Positions 17,715-26,064 of a stretch of DNA of 64,000 nt are shown in pieces. This DNA is from Variovorax sp. Root318D1. Its GTDB lineage: Bacteria; Pseudomonadota; Gammaproteobacteria; Burkholderiales; Burkholderiaceae_C. The translations under genes and the position numbers were made by a program. The stretch covers positions 46,602-110,601 of the forward strand of contig NZ_LMCQ01000022.1 in assembly GCF_001424835.1 (NCBI RefSeq), written 5' to 3'. How positions within the stretch are numbered: position 1 is the stretch's first letter; each line of letters opens with the position of its first letter. A model generated the notes under the pieces. It was given only the letters and a program-made list of their open reading frames with translations. It was not told the DNA's origin and did not search any database.

Positions 17715-19592
17715 CTATCTGCCGCGCATAAAAAGCGCATCCAACTCGCGAATGGACAGCTGCCGCCAAGTAGGACGGCCGTGGTTGCACTGGTCCGAGC
17801 GCTCGGTGGCTTCCATCTGACGTAACAGAGCGTTCATTTCGTCGATGGTGAGCTTGCGATTGGCCCGCACCGCGCCGTGGCAGGCCATGGTCGAGAGCAA
17901 TTCGTTCTGTGCTCGATGCACGACGGTGCTCGCATCGTGCTGGGCCAGTTCGGCCAGCACGCTGCGTGCCAGCTCGACGGGATCGCCATCGGCCAGGGTG
18001 CCGGGCACGGCGCGCACCGCAAGGGTGCGCGGCGAGAAGGGGGTGATTTCCAGGCCGAGCGTGGGCAAGACCGCGGCGCAGGCTTCGGCGGTGGCCACTT
18101 CCTGCGGCGTGGCCGCAAAGGTGGCGGGAATCAGCAGGGGCTGGCTGGTGATCGCGGTGCCGTCGAGCTGCGTCTTGAGCCGCTCATAGACGATGCGTTC
18201 ATGGGCGGCATGCATGTCGACCACGATCAGCCCCTGGCTGTTCTCGGCCAGGATGTAGATCCCTTGCAACTGCGCCAATGCGCGGCCGAGGGGCCAGGCC
18301 TCTTCGTTGGTCGCCATGGCCTCCGCCGAGTCGCCCGGCAGGCCGACCGGGGGGCGGGGCGACGACGGCGCCGTACCGGGAACGGGCCAGCCCGAGGCGG
18401 CAGGGGGGTGGGTTGTTTCGACCGTTCGCCTTGGCCACATGGCCTCGAAATCTCCAGCACCGCGTTCCCTGGCCGTGAAATGGATGGCGGGCTGGGCCCA
18501 GGTGGCGCCCGATGCCGGCACATTCGGCTTGAAGAAGGGCTGCTGCGCGCCGGCCGGCGCCACGGCGTCGCCCGCGCGCGGTGCGGCAAGGGCATTTTCA
18601 ATTGCATGGCGCACCGCCTGGTGCACCTCGCGCCCATCTCGAAAGCGCACCTCGATCTTCGTCGGATGCACGTTCACGTCGACGCGCGACGGATCGATGT
18701 CGAGGTAGAGCGCGTACACCGGCTGGCGCTGGCCATGCAGCACGTCTTCGTAGGCGCTGCGCACCGCATGCGACAGCACCTTGTCGCGCACGAAACGGCC
18801 ATTGACGTAGAAGAACTGCTGGTCTCCGCGCGACCGCGCCGCGTCGGGAATGCCGGCCCGCCCGAGGACGCGCACCGGCCCGCCAACGTGATCGACTGCC
18901 ACGCTCTGCGCGACGAAGTCGTCGCTGAGGGCATCGGCCAGCCGCTGATCGCGCTGGTCGGCGGCGCGCCACTGCTCCATCAGCTTGCCGTCATGCCACA
19001 CCGAAAAGCCGACTTCAGGCCGCGCCAGCGCGTGGCGCCGCACCGCTTCGATGCAGTGCGCCAATTCGGTGGCGTCGGTCTTCAGGAACTTGCGGCGCGC
19101 CGGCGTGGCAAAAAAGAGCTCGCGCACCTCCACCGTGGTGCCTACCCCGCGGGCCACCGGACGTAGTTCGCCGGTGCGGCCGTCGAGTGCAAAGGCGCCG
19201 TCTGCGCCCGCAAAGCGCGAAAGAATGCTGAGCTCGGCAATGGCGTTGATGGCCGCGAGAGCCTCGCCCCGAAAGCCCATGGTGCCCACGGTTTCAAGGT
19301 CGTTCAGGCTGGCGATCTTGCTGGTGGCATGGCGGCGCAGCGCCACCGTAAGCTCTTCACGTGGAATGCCCTGGCCGTCGTCCTCGACCGAGATCAGCCG
19401 AACGCCGCCCGAAGCCAGCCGCACCGTGACCTGGCGCGCCCCCGCATCGAGCGCGTTGTCGAGCAGTTCGCGCACCACCGATGCCGGCCGTTCGACCACT
19501 TCGCCGGCGGCGATCTGGCTGATCAGTTCGTCGGGAAGTTCGCGGATCGGACGTCGATCGAGAGAGGGAATGGGGGAGGGAAGGGCGCTCAC
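17715..19592 (-). CDS. mutL: DNA mismatch repair protein MutL (endonuclease type)
   Basis: Mismatch-repair matchmaker of 625 residues. The GHKL ATPase domain shows ELLDNALDAGA, DDGQGI and GFRGEAL; the C-terminal domain shows VDMHAAHERIVYE, which is the DQHA-x2-E-x4-E endonuclease motif with Gln replaced by Met, plus ACHGAVRANRKL and CNHGRPT zinc-site motifs. This indicates a nicking MutL, as in bacteria lacking MutH. The start is GTG at 19592; a TAGAAT box ends six bases upstream, suggesting leaderless transcription. Divergent from the DedA gene. Confidence 0.96.
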   Translation of the reverse strand: MSALPSPIPSLDRRPIRELPDELISQIAAGEVVERPASVVRELLDNALDAGARQVTVRLASGGVRLISVEDDGQGIPREELTVALRRHATSKIASLNDLETVGTMGFRGEALAAINAIAELSILSRFAGADGAFALDGRTGELRPVARGVGTTVEVRELFFATPARRKFLKTDATELAHCIEAVRRHALARPEVGFSVWHDGKLMEQWRAADQRDQRLADALSDDFVAQSVAVDHVGGPVRVLGRAGIPDAARSRGDQQFFYVNGRFVRDKVLSHAVRSAYEDVLHGQRQPVYALYLDIDPSRVDVNVHPTKIEVRFRDGREVHQAVRHAIENALAAPRAGDAVAPAGAQQPFFKPNVPASGATWAQPAIHFTARERGAGDFEAMWPRRTVETTHPPAASGWPVPGTAPSSPRPPVGLPGDSAEAMATNEEAWPLGRALAQLQGIYILAENSQGLIVVDMHAAHERIVYERLKTQLDGTAITSQPLLIPATFAATPQEVATAEACAAVLPTLGLEITPFSPRTLAVRAVPGTLADGDPVELARSVLAELAQHDASTVVHRAQNELLSTMACHGAVRANRKLTIDEMNALLRQMEATERSDQCNHGRPTWRQLSIRELDALFMRGR

Positions 19593-19598
19593 GCGAGC

Positions 19599-19604
19599 AT
19601 TCTA
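19599..19604 (-). promoter_or_regulatory. -10 hexamer TAGAAT of mutL, leaderless arrangement
   Basis: TAGAAT (5/6 to TATAAT) on the minus strand with six bases to the GTG start. Transcription would begin at or within a base or two of the start codon. No good -35 was found. Confidence 0.5.
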
Positions 19605-19682
19605 GAAGCCTCACCCGGATGTATCGGGCTGTCATCCAGGGTCTCCGAATCCATCATGGGAAGCCATGCGGCACGCAGCACG

Positions 19683-19688
19683 GATAAT
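19683..19688 (+). promoter_or_regulatory. -10 hexamer GATAAT of the DedA gene, leaderless arrangement
   Basis: GATAAT (5/6 to consensus), eight bases before the ATG at 19697, with no Shine-Dalgarno between them. It is one of several such cases in this window. Confidence 0.5.
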
Positions 19689-19696
19689 CCGCCACC

Positions 19697-20365
19697 ATGG
19701 AAATCATCAGCTTTCTCATCGACTTCATCCTGCACGTCGACAAACACCTCGAGGCCTTCGTCATCGCATACGGCCCGTGGGTTTATGCGCTGCTCTTCCT
19801 GATCGTTTTCGTGGAGACCGGCGCGGTGGTGATGCCGTTCCTGCCGGGCGACTCGCTGCTCTTCATCGTGGGTGCGCTGTGCGGCGTGGGGCTCATGAGC
19901 TTTCCGATCGCATGCACCGTGCTTATCGTCGCGGCCATTCTGGGCGACCAGTGCAACTACAGCATCGGCCGCTATTTCGGGCCCAAGGTCTTCAAGTGGG
20001 AGAACTCGCGCTTCTTCAACCGAAAGGCCTTCGACCAGGCGCACGCGTTCTACGAACGTTACGGCGGCATCACGATCATTCTTGCGCGCTTCATGCCCTT
20101 CATTCGCACCTTTGCGCCCTTCGTGGCCGGCGTGGCCGAAATGAGCCGCGCAAAGTTCACGATGTTCAACGTGGTCGGTGGCCTGATCTGGGTGCTTGGC
20201 ATTGCAACGGCGGGCTATTTCTTCGGCAACCTGCCCTTCGTGCGCGAGCACCTCGACAAGATCATCTGGGCGTTGATCATCGTGCCTGGCCTGATCGCCA
20301 TCTTCGGCGCCTGGCGTGCGTCACGCGCGGAAAAAGCGCGCGCGCAATTGCCGTCCAAGGCCTGA
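19697..20365 (+). CDS. DedA/SNARE-associated family membrane protein
   Basis: Inner-membrane protein of 222 residues of the DedA family, members of which are proposed lipid flippases and affect envelope integrity and proton-motive force. Seen: FVETGAVVMPFLPGDSLLF (about 37-55) with the conserved E and P-G-D residues, the GDQCNYSIGRYFGPK segment, and the arginine motif RFMPFIRTFAPFVAG, followed by two C-terminal helices. Start ATG 19697 fits family N-termini. It stands alone, divergent from mutL. Confidence 0.93.
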   Translation: MEIISFLIDFILHVDKHLEAFVIAYGPWVYALLFLIVFVETGAVVMPFLPGDSLLFIVGALCGVGLMSFPIACTVLIVAAILGDQCNYSIGRYFGPKVFKWENSRFFNRKAFDQAHAFYERYGGITIILARFMPFIRTFAPFVAGVAEMSRAKFTMFNVVGGLIWVLGIATAGYFFGNLPFVREHLDKIIWALIIVPGLIAIFGAWRASRAEKARAQLPSKA

Positions 20366-20374
20366 TCGACGCTC

Positions 20375-20404
20375 AAAAAAAAGCGCGCCGGTGGAGGCGC
20401 GCTT
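20375..20404 (-). terminator. terminator of the glycine-zipper lipoprotein gene
   Basis: On the minus strand AAGCGCGCC / GGCGCGCTT (20396-20404 with 20381-20389) is followed by eight T. It lies 21 bases past the minus-strand stop. In the other orientation it may stall read-through from the DedA gene. Confidence 0.9.
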
Positions 20405-20424
20405 CAGTAGAGGGTCAGAACGGG

Positions 20425-20715
20425 TCAGTAGGTCGGACCGTTGCGCGGGTAGTAGGTGCTCGGCGGATAAGCGCGCTGGCTCTCGTAGTAGTTGCGTTCG
20501 TCCACACTACGGCCCACCTGATTGCCGATCACGCCGCCAATGGCTGCGCCGCCCAGCGTACTGGCGGTATTGCCGCCAATGGCGTGGCCCACTGCCGCGC
20601 CGCCGAGTGCGCCGACCCCCGTGCCCAGGTTCTGGTTGGGACCAGATGCGCAACCCGCCAATGCCATGACCGTGGTAGCCGCCGCAGCAGCCATCCAGAT
20701 TCGTGCCTTCATCAT
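20425..20715 (-). CDS. small glycine-zipper lipoprotein
   Basis: 96-residue predicted outer-membrane-associated lipoprotein. Signal peptide with lipobox LAGC (Cys at about 22), then a glycine-zipper stretch (GALGGAAVGHAIGG, GGAAIGGVIGNQVGR) that would form a tight helical hairpin in the membrane, and a Tyr/Pro-rich tail. ATG at 20715 preferred because AAGG lies eight bases upstream; an in-frame GTG at 20724 is possible. Monocistronic with its own terminator. Exact role unknown; relatives are stress-induced envelope proteins. Confidence 0.82.
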   Translation of the reverse strand: MMKARIWMAAAAATTVMALAGCASGPNQNLGTGVGALGGAAVGHAIGGNTASTLGGAAIGGVIGNQVGRSVDERNYYESQRAYPPSTYYPRNGPTY

Positions 20716-20847
20716 GTCGTCCACCTTTCTAGAGTGATGGGATCATGATGGGCAAAAGCGGCCTGCCGGCGTTGTAGGAGCCTGCCGCGCCTGGGTGTGC
20801 GGTGCCACGGGCCGCTCGGCGTGGGACAGCAGGGCGAAGCAGGACAG

Positions 20848-22425
20848 TCAAAGCTGACGGCTGCGCGCCAGCGGCGGGTTCTGCGCAAAGTAGCGCTGGA
20901 TGCCGCGCATGAGCGCATCGGCAAGGCTTTCCTGGTAGCTGACGCTGCGCAGGTTGGCTTCTTCTTCGGGGTTGCTGATGAAGGCCGTTTCGACCAGCAC
21001 GCTCGGAATGTCGGGCGCCTTGAGCACGGCGAAACCAGCCTGCTCGACTTGCGGCTTGTGCAGCCGCGCGCCGATGCCGCGGATCTCGCCGAGCATGGCG
21101 CCGCCGAGCTTGAGGCTGTCGTTGATCTGCGCCGTGGTACTCATGTCGAGCAGTGCGCGCTGCACCTGCGCTTCGTGGTTGCCGACATTCACGCCGCCCA
21201 CCTTGTCGGCATCGTTTTCCTTGTTGGCAAGCCAGCGCGCGGCGCTGCTCGAGGCGCCGCTCTGGCTTAGCGCGAACACGCTCGCGCCGCGCGCGGCGGG
21301 CGTGGTGAAGGCATCGGCATGGATGCTCACGAACAGGTCGGCCTGCACGCGCCGCGCTTTTTGCACGCGCACGCCCAGCGGCACAAAAAAGTCCGCATCA
21401 CGCGTAAGAAACGCGCGCATCGGATTGCCGTTGACGCTGCTGGCGTTGATGCGGTCGCGCAGTCGGTGCGCAATTTGCAGCACGATGTCTTTTTCGCGCG
21501 TGCCGTTGGGGCCGATGGCACCCGGGTCTTCGCCGCCGTGGCCAGGATCGAGGGCCACGATGATGATGCGGTCGGTGCGGCTGGCGGTGGCGTTGCCGCG
21601 TGCGGGTGCGAGGGGCGCAGCAGGTGCGACAGGCGCTGCAGGCGTGATGGGCGCCATGGGCGGTGGGGGCGCGACCGGGCCTGGGCGCGTCGACTGTTGC
21701 GTCATCAGCTCGCCGAGCGGATCGGGTGCCGGCACGGGCACGGGCATGGGCGCGCCGGCCGGCGGCCGGGCGGGAGGCAAGGCGGTGCTGCCGGGCAGAG
21801 GACGTGGCGCGGGCACGTTGGGCGAAGGGCGCACGAGAATCGGCGGCCCTCCATCGGGCGCGGGGGCCAAAGAGGGCGCGGCGGGCGGCGGCACCGAGGG
21901 TGCGCTGGCGACGGCGCTGTCATTGCCGCTGCTGCCGCTGCTGCTGCGCGGTGCCTCGCGCAGGCGCTCGGTGATCAGCGCTTCCATCGGATCGATGGCT
22001 TTTTCGGGATAGAGGTCGAGCACCAGCCGATGCCTGTACGCGGCAATCGGCGCCAGCGAAAAGACCTGTGGCACCACCGCCTGCTTGAGGTCGAACACGA
22101 TGCGCACCACCTTCGGTGCGTTTTGCCCCACGCGCAGGCCGTTGATGTACGGGTCGCCGGGCTTGATCTTGCCGACCAGTTCGCGCAGCTCGGGGTTGAG
22201 GTCGATGCCTTCGATGTCCACTGCCAGCCGCGGCGGGCTGCCCACCACGAGCTGCTGCGAGTGAAGCCGTGCATCGGACTCGATGGTCACGCGCGTGTAG
22301 TCGGCGGCGGGCCAGACGCGCACGGCAAGGATAGTGGCGCCGCGCGCAATCTGGTGCACGCCGAGCATCAGCGCAACGCTGCCGCCCTGCAGCAGCACGC
22401 GCCGCTTGAGGCCGCTCGCCTTCAT
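20848..22425 (-). CDS. amiC: N-acetylmuramoyl-L-alanine amidase AmiC-type
   Basis: Periplasmic septal amidase cleaving the amide between MurNAc and the stem peptide during cell separation, 525 residues. The N-terminus LKRRVLLQGGSVALMLG is a Tat-type signal, as in E. coli AmiC. Then an AMIN domain (about 30-145), a long Pro/Ala linker (about 165-285), and the Amidase_3 domain with zinc-site residues in ALDPGHGGEDPGA, RAFLTRD, SIHADAF and VETAFISNPEEE. ATG overlaps the tsaE TGA by four bases, a common amiC-tsaE pairing. Confidence 0.95.
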   Translation of the reverse strand: MKASGLKRRVLLQGGSVALMLGVHQIARGATILAVRVWPAADYTRVTIESDARLHSQQLVVGSPPRLAVDIEGIDLNPELRELVGKIKPGDPYINGLRVGQNAPKVVRIVFDLKQAVVPQVFSLAPIAAYRHRLVLDLYPEKAIDPMEALITERLREAPRSSSGSSGNDSAVASAPSVPPPAAPSLAPAPDGGPPILVRPSPNVPAPRPLPGSTALPPARPPAGAPMPVPVPAPDPLGELMTQQSTRPGPVAPPPPMAPITPAAPVAPAAPLAPARGNATASRTDRIIIVALDPGHGGEDPGAIGPNGTREKDIVLQIAHRLRDRINASSVNGNPMRAFLTRDADFFVPLGVRVQKARRVQADLFVSIHADAFTTPAARGASVFALSQSGASSSAARWLANKENDADKVGGVNVGNHEAQVQRALLDMSTTAQINDSLKLGGAMLGEIRGIGARLHKPQVEQAGFAVLKAPDIPSVLVETAFISNPEEEANLRSVSYQESLADALMRGIQRYFAQNPPLARSRQL

Positions 22426-22931
22426 ACGCCGATGCGCGCCAGCAGATCGCTGCCGCGCGGGGTGTTGGCCAGGAGGGTCACGCTGCGTGTGTCGTCGGTC
22501 ATTGCTTCTATTTTAATAGCGAGGTCGGCAATTGGCGTGCGGCCCGCGGCGTTTTCCGGCCATTCAGCTAGCTTGAGCCCCGGTCCCGCAAAAATGTCGC
22601 GGAAACCCGCATCGTCCCATTCCCGGGGATCGTTGAAGCGATAGAAATCGAAATGGAAGATCGCGAGCCCGTCGGGTGCCTCGTGCGGCTCGACCACCGC
22701 GTAAGTGGGGCTCTTGATGCGGCCCTCGACACCCAGCGCGCGCAGCAGGTGCCGCACGAAGGTGGTCTTTCCGGCGCCGAGGTCGCCATGCAGCGCAATG
22801 AAGGCATCGCGCAAGGCGGGCGAGGCCGCGAGCGCGCGTGCGAACGCGGCGGTGTCGTCCTCGCTGCGCCAGTGCAGCGTGCGGCCGGCGTTCGTCGAAA
22901 TTTCTACAATCGGCAAGTGATCGTCAGCCAT
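22422..22931 (-). CDS. tsaE: tRNA threonylcarbamoyladenosine biosynthesis ATPase TsaE
   Basis: Small P-loop ATPase needed with TsaB and TsaD to make t6A37 in ANN-decoding tRNAs. From ATG 22931 it has 169 residues. Seen: GDLGAGKTTFVRHLL Walker A (about 47-61), KSPTYAVVEPH, FHFDFYRF and LAEWPENA. The start lies inside the first codons of the divergent queG, so the two 5' ends overlap by 15 bases; longer in-frame starts (22982) would deepen the overlap. Translationally coupled to amiC. Confidence 0.93.
   Translation of the reverse strand: MADDHLPIVEISTNAGRTLHWRSEDDTAAFARALAASPALRDAFIALHGDLGAGKTTFVRHLLRALGVEGRIKSPTYAVVEPHEAPDGLAIFHFDFYRFNDPREWDDAGFRDIFAGPGLKLAEWPENAAGRTPIADLAIKIEAMTDDTRSVTLLANTPRGSDLLARIGV
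22905..22910 (+). promoter_or_regulatory. -10 hexamer TACAAT of queG, leaderless arrangement
   Basis: TACAAT (5/6 to consensus) lies inside tsaE, six bases before the queG GTG. Its position supports the GTG as the true start and implies a leaderless message. Confidence 0.55.
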
Positions 22932-24044
22932 CCACTCGTTGCTCGTATTCAGGCATTGGCCCAGGAACTCGGATTCTCCCAAATCGGAATCGCGGGCGTC
23001 GATCTATCGAGCGCCGAGGAAGGTCTGATGCAATGGCTGGCCCATGGGTTCCATGGCGAAATGAAATACATGGCAACGCATGGCACGCGCCGCGCGCGGC
23101 CCGCCGAGCTGGTGCCGGGCACGGTGAGCGTCATCACGGCACGCATGGATTACTTGCCGCAGGGCACGCCGCTGGACGATTGGCAGGCCGTGGAGTTCGA
23201 ACGCCTCACGCGGCCCGGTGAAGCCATCGTCTCGGTCTATGCGCGCGGCCGCGACTATCACAAGGTGCTGCGCGCGCGTTTGGCAAAGCTGGCCGAGCGC
23301 ATCGCCGAGGAGGTCGGCCCGTTCGGCCATCGCGCCTTCACCGATTCGGCCCCGGTGCTCGAAGCCGAGCTCGCGTCGCGCAGCGGCCAGGGCTGGCGTG
23401 GCAAGCACACGCTCGTGCTGGACCGCAGCGCCGGCTCGATGTTCTTTCTCGGCGAGATCTACGTCGACATGGCGCTGCCCGAAAGCGAGCCGGTCAGCGC
23501 GCATTGCGGGAGCTGCAGCGCTTGCATCGACGTGTGCCCGACGAAGGCCATCATTGCGCCGTACCGGCTCGATGCGCGCCGCTGCATTTCATACCTCACC
23601 ATCGAGCACGGCGGTCCCATTCCGCTGGAGCTCCGGCCGTTGATGGGCAATCGGATCTACGGCTGCGACGACTGCCAGCTGATCTGCCCCTGGAACAAGT
23701 TCGCAAAGAAAAGCGCGCTGCCCGATTTTGATGCCCGCGAAGGGCTGACCGGCCAGGCGCTGGCTTCGCTCTTCGCTTGGAGCGAGGAAGATTTCTTGCG
23801 CTTCACCGAGGGCAGCCCCATCCGGCGCATCGGGCACGAACGATGGTTGCGCAACATCGCCGTCGCGCTCGGCAATGCGCTGCGCGCCGGCGAGAGCGGC
23901 GCCGCCGAAGCACTGGCCACACGGGTTGCCCACCCCAGCGAGCTGGTGCGCGAGCACGTGGTGTGGGCGCTGGCGCAGCGGCCCTCGCCGGCTAGCGCGG
24001 CAACGCCAGCGCAAACGGCAGGCTCGCCATCCCCAACAACGTAG
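22917..24044 (+). CDS. queG: epoxyqueuosine reductase
   Basis: Last step of queuosine synthesis: cobalamin- and iron-sulfur-dependent reduction of epoxyqueuosine in tRNA. 375 residues from GTG 22917, with the conserved N-terminus QALAQELGFSQIGIAG. Two 4Fe-4S sites are seen, CGSCSACIDVCPTKA and CDDCQLICPWN, then HEAT-like repeats. The final 20 residues (ASAATPAQTAGSPS...) are low complexity and overlap the convergent AEC-transporter gene by 53 bases, so the tail may be a recent extension. Confidence 0.95.
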   Translation: MIVSHPLVARIQALAQELGFSQIGIAGVDLSSAEEGLMQWLAHGFHGEMKYMATHGTRRARPAELVPGTVSVITARMDYLPQGTPLDDWQAVEFERLTRPGEAIVSVYARGRDYHKVLRARLAKLAERIAEEVGPFGHRAFTDSAPVLEAELASRSGQGWRGKHTLVLDRSAGSMFFLGEIYVDMALPESEPVSAHCGSCSACIDVCPTKAIIAPYRLDARRCISYLTIEHGGPIPLELRPLMGNRIYGCDDCQLICPWNKFAKKSALPDFDAREGLTGQALASLFAWSEEDFLRFTEGSPIRRIGHERWLRNIAVALGNALRAGESGAAEALATRVAHPSELVREHVVWALAQRPSPASAATPAQTAGSPSPTT

Positions 24045-24909
24045 ACAGGGTCACGAGACCCGCCACGTACGGCCCGTTGTAGCCCATGCGCGCTGCCAGC
24101 ACATAGGCGCTCGAGGCCGTAGGCACGGCTGAAAACGCCATCAGCACGGAAGCCTGCGTGGCGTCCAGACGCAGCGAATGAGACAGGCCCCAGGCGACCA
24201 GTGGCAGCAACAAATGCCGGATCGACAACACCGAAACCGCCAGCACCTTGCCGCGTCCCAGGGTTGCGAACTGCATGCCCGCTCCCGCCGCCAGCAGGCC
24301 GAGTGCGAGCGATGCGGCGCCAATGCGCGTGAGCGTCGGCGTGGCCCAGCCCGGAATCGTGAAGCCCAGCACGTTCGCGAGAAGCCCTGCCAGCGTGGCA
24401 ACGATGAGCGGGTTGCGCACGAGTTGCCGCGCAAAGCCGGTCTTGGCGTGCCGCGCCATCGGCCAGACGGCCGCGATGTTGAACATGGGTACGCACACGC
24501 CGATCAGCACCGCGATCAGCAGCAGGCCTTGCGGGCCGGCCAGCCGTTCGGCCAGCGCGAGGCAGATGAAGGAGTTGAAGCGAAACGCGATCTGCGCGCT
24601 TGCGGCGTGATCGCGGCGGTCGATGTGCGTGCGAAGGCCTGGAATAAAGGGCAGTGCATAGGCCAACGCGATGCCGCTGATGCCGATGCCCACACCCGCG
24701 GTAAGCAGGCTCGAAGTGGCGCCAAAATCGAGCGGGCTGCGCACGATCGAATGGAACAGCAATACCGGAAAAAGAAAGTAGTACACCAGGCTTTCGACCT
24801 GGTCCCACACGCGGCGGTCGAGAGCGGTGTAGCGGCAAAGCAGCCAGCCGATGGCGATGAGCGAAAAATCCGGGAAAAGCAGCTGGGCGAAGTTCACCGC
24901 TTCGAGCAT
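23992..24909 (-). CDS. AEC-family (auxin efflux carrier-like) transporter
   Basis: Inner-membrane carrier of 305 residues with about ten hydrophobic segments; N-terminus LLFPDFSLIAIGWLL and the RFNSFICLAL and NPLIVATLAGLL segments fit the Mem_trans/AEC family, members of which move dicarboxylates or similar anions. ATG 24909 gives the standard N-terminus; an upstream ATG at 24942 is less likely. Its 3' end overlaps the queG 3' end on the other strand. Substrate unknown. Confidence 0.88.
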   Translation of the reverse strand: MLEAVNFAQLLFPDFSLIAIGWLLCRYTALDRRVWDQVESLVYYFLFPVLLFHSIVRSPLDFGATSSLLTAGVGIGISGIALAYALPFIPGLRTHIDRRDHAASAQIAFRFNSFICLALAERLAGPQGLLLIAVLIGVCVPMFNIAAVWPMARHAKTGFARQLVRNPLIVATLAGLLANVLGFTIPGWATPTLTRIGAASLALGLLAAGAGMQFATLGRGKVLAVSVLSIRHLLLPLVAWGLSHSLRLDATQASVLMAFSAVPTASSAYVLAARMGYNGPYVAGLVTLSTLLGMASLPFALALPR

Positions 24910-25010
24910 AAACCGTGGCGGACCATGGGTATTCCACAGCACGGGCGCAGTGCGAAGCCGCTAGCATCCGGGGCTTTGCTTTTCGACACAGTCAATCAAG
25001 GAGTTTTTCG

Positions 25011-25985
25011 ATGCAACGTCGTCAATGGGGCGCCATGGTGGGTGCCGCCGCGCTGGTCGCGGTCACTGGTCAGAGCTTCGCGCAGGGCTATCCCAACAAG
25101 CCGGTCGAACTGAGCGTGCCTTTTGCACCGGGCGGCACGACCGACATCGTGGCGCGCGTGATTTCCGACCCGCTGGGCAAGGTGCTGGGCCAGCCGGTGG
25201 TGGTGATCAACCGCGCGGGCGGCGGCGGCATTGTGGGCGCGGCCGAAACCGCGCGCGCCACGCCCGACGGCTACAAGCTCGGCGTTGCCACGGTATCGAG
25301 CACGGCGGCCAACCCGGCCATCAACCCCAAGGTGCCGTACGACCCGATCAACGACTTCACGCCGATCATCAACATTGCGGCCACGCCGAACATCATTGCG
25401 GTGAACCCGAGCTTCCCGGCCAAGAACTACGCGGAGTTCGTGGCCGAGCTCAAGAAGAACCCCGGCAAGTATTCGTATGCATCGTCGGGCACCGGCGGCA
25501 TTGGCCACTTGCTGATGGAGCTCTACAAGAGCCTCACCAACACCTTCGTCACGCACATTCCCTACCGCGGTGCGGGCCCCGCCCTCAACGACGTGGTGGC
25601 GGGCCAGGTACCCATCATGTTCGACAACATTCCGTCGGCCATGCCGTTCATCCAGAGCGGCCGGCTGGTTCCCATCGTGGTGTCCGCGCCGCAGCGCCTT
25701 GCCGCACTGCCCAACGTGCCGACCTTCAAGGAAGTGGGGCTCGAGCCGGTCAATCGCATGGCCTACTACGGCATCCTGGGCCCCAAGGGCCTGCCGAAGG
25801 AGGTGGTCGACAAGATCAACGCCGGCGTGAAGAAGTCGGTGGAAGACCCGGCCGTGAAGAAGCGCATCGAAGACACCGGTTCGCTGATCGTGGCCAACAC
25901 GCCCGAGCAGTTTGCCGCGCAGATCAAGGCCGAGTACGAGGTCTACAAGCAGGTGGTCGCCAAGCAGAAGCTGAAGCTCGACTGA
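25011..25985 (+). CDS. tripartite tricarboxylate transporter (Bug) substrate-binding protein
   Basis: Periplasmic solute receptor of 324 residues, Bug/TctC family. A good AAGGAG is found eight bases before the ATG. Signal peptide ends near residue 26 (GQSFA/QGYPNKP). Family motifs: VPFAPGGTTDIVARV, VVINRAGGGGIVGA, TPDGYKLGV, HIPYRGAGPALNDVVAGQV. Membrane partners TctA/TctB are not nearby, as is usual for the expanded Bug families of Burkholderiales. Followed by its own terminator, so it is monocistronic. Ligand unknown. Confidence 0.93.
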   Translation: MQRRQWGAMVGAAALVAVTGQSFAQGYPNKPVELSVPFAPGGTTDIVARVISDPLGKVLGQPVVVINRAGGGGIVGAAETARATPDGYKLGVATVSSTAANPAINPKVPYDPINDFTPIINIAATPNIIAVNPSFPAKNYAEFVAELKKNPGKYSYASSGTGGIGHLLMELYKSLTNTFVTHIPYRGAGPALNDVVAGQVPIMFDNIPSAMPFIQSGRLVPIVVSAPQRLAALPNVPTFKEVGLEPVNRMAYYGILGPKGLPKEVVDKINAGVKKSVEDPAVKKRIEDTGSLIVANTPEQFAAQIKAEYEVYKQVVAKQKLKLD

Positions 25986-26003
25986 CCGCAGTTGATTTGA
26001 GCC

Positions 26004-26035
26004 AAGGCCGCCCGCACGAGGCGGCCTTTTTCTTT
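26004..26035 (+). terminator. rho-independent terminator after the Bug receptor gene
   Basis: AAGGCCGCC / GGCGGCCTT stem (26004-26012 with 26020-26028), seven-base loop, then TTTCTTT. It lies 18 bases past the stop codon and shortly before the xerD promoter region. Confidence 0.92.
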
Positions 26036-26052
26036 GGTAATTTTCTTTTTGC

Positions 26053-26058
26053 TATCTT
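26053..26058 (+). promoter_or_regulatory. -10-like hexamer TATCTT upstream of xerD
   Basis: TATCTT (4/6 to consensus), six bases before the xerD ATG with no Shine-Dalgarno in between. It is another candidate leaderless start. Confidence 0.35.
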
Positions 26059-26064
26059 GCAGGC

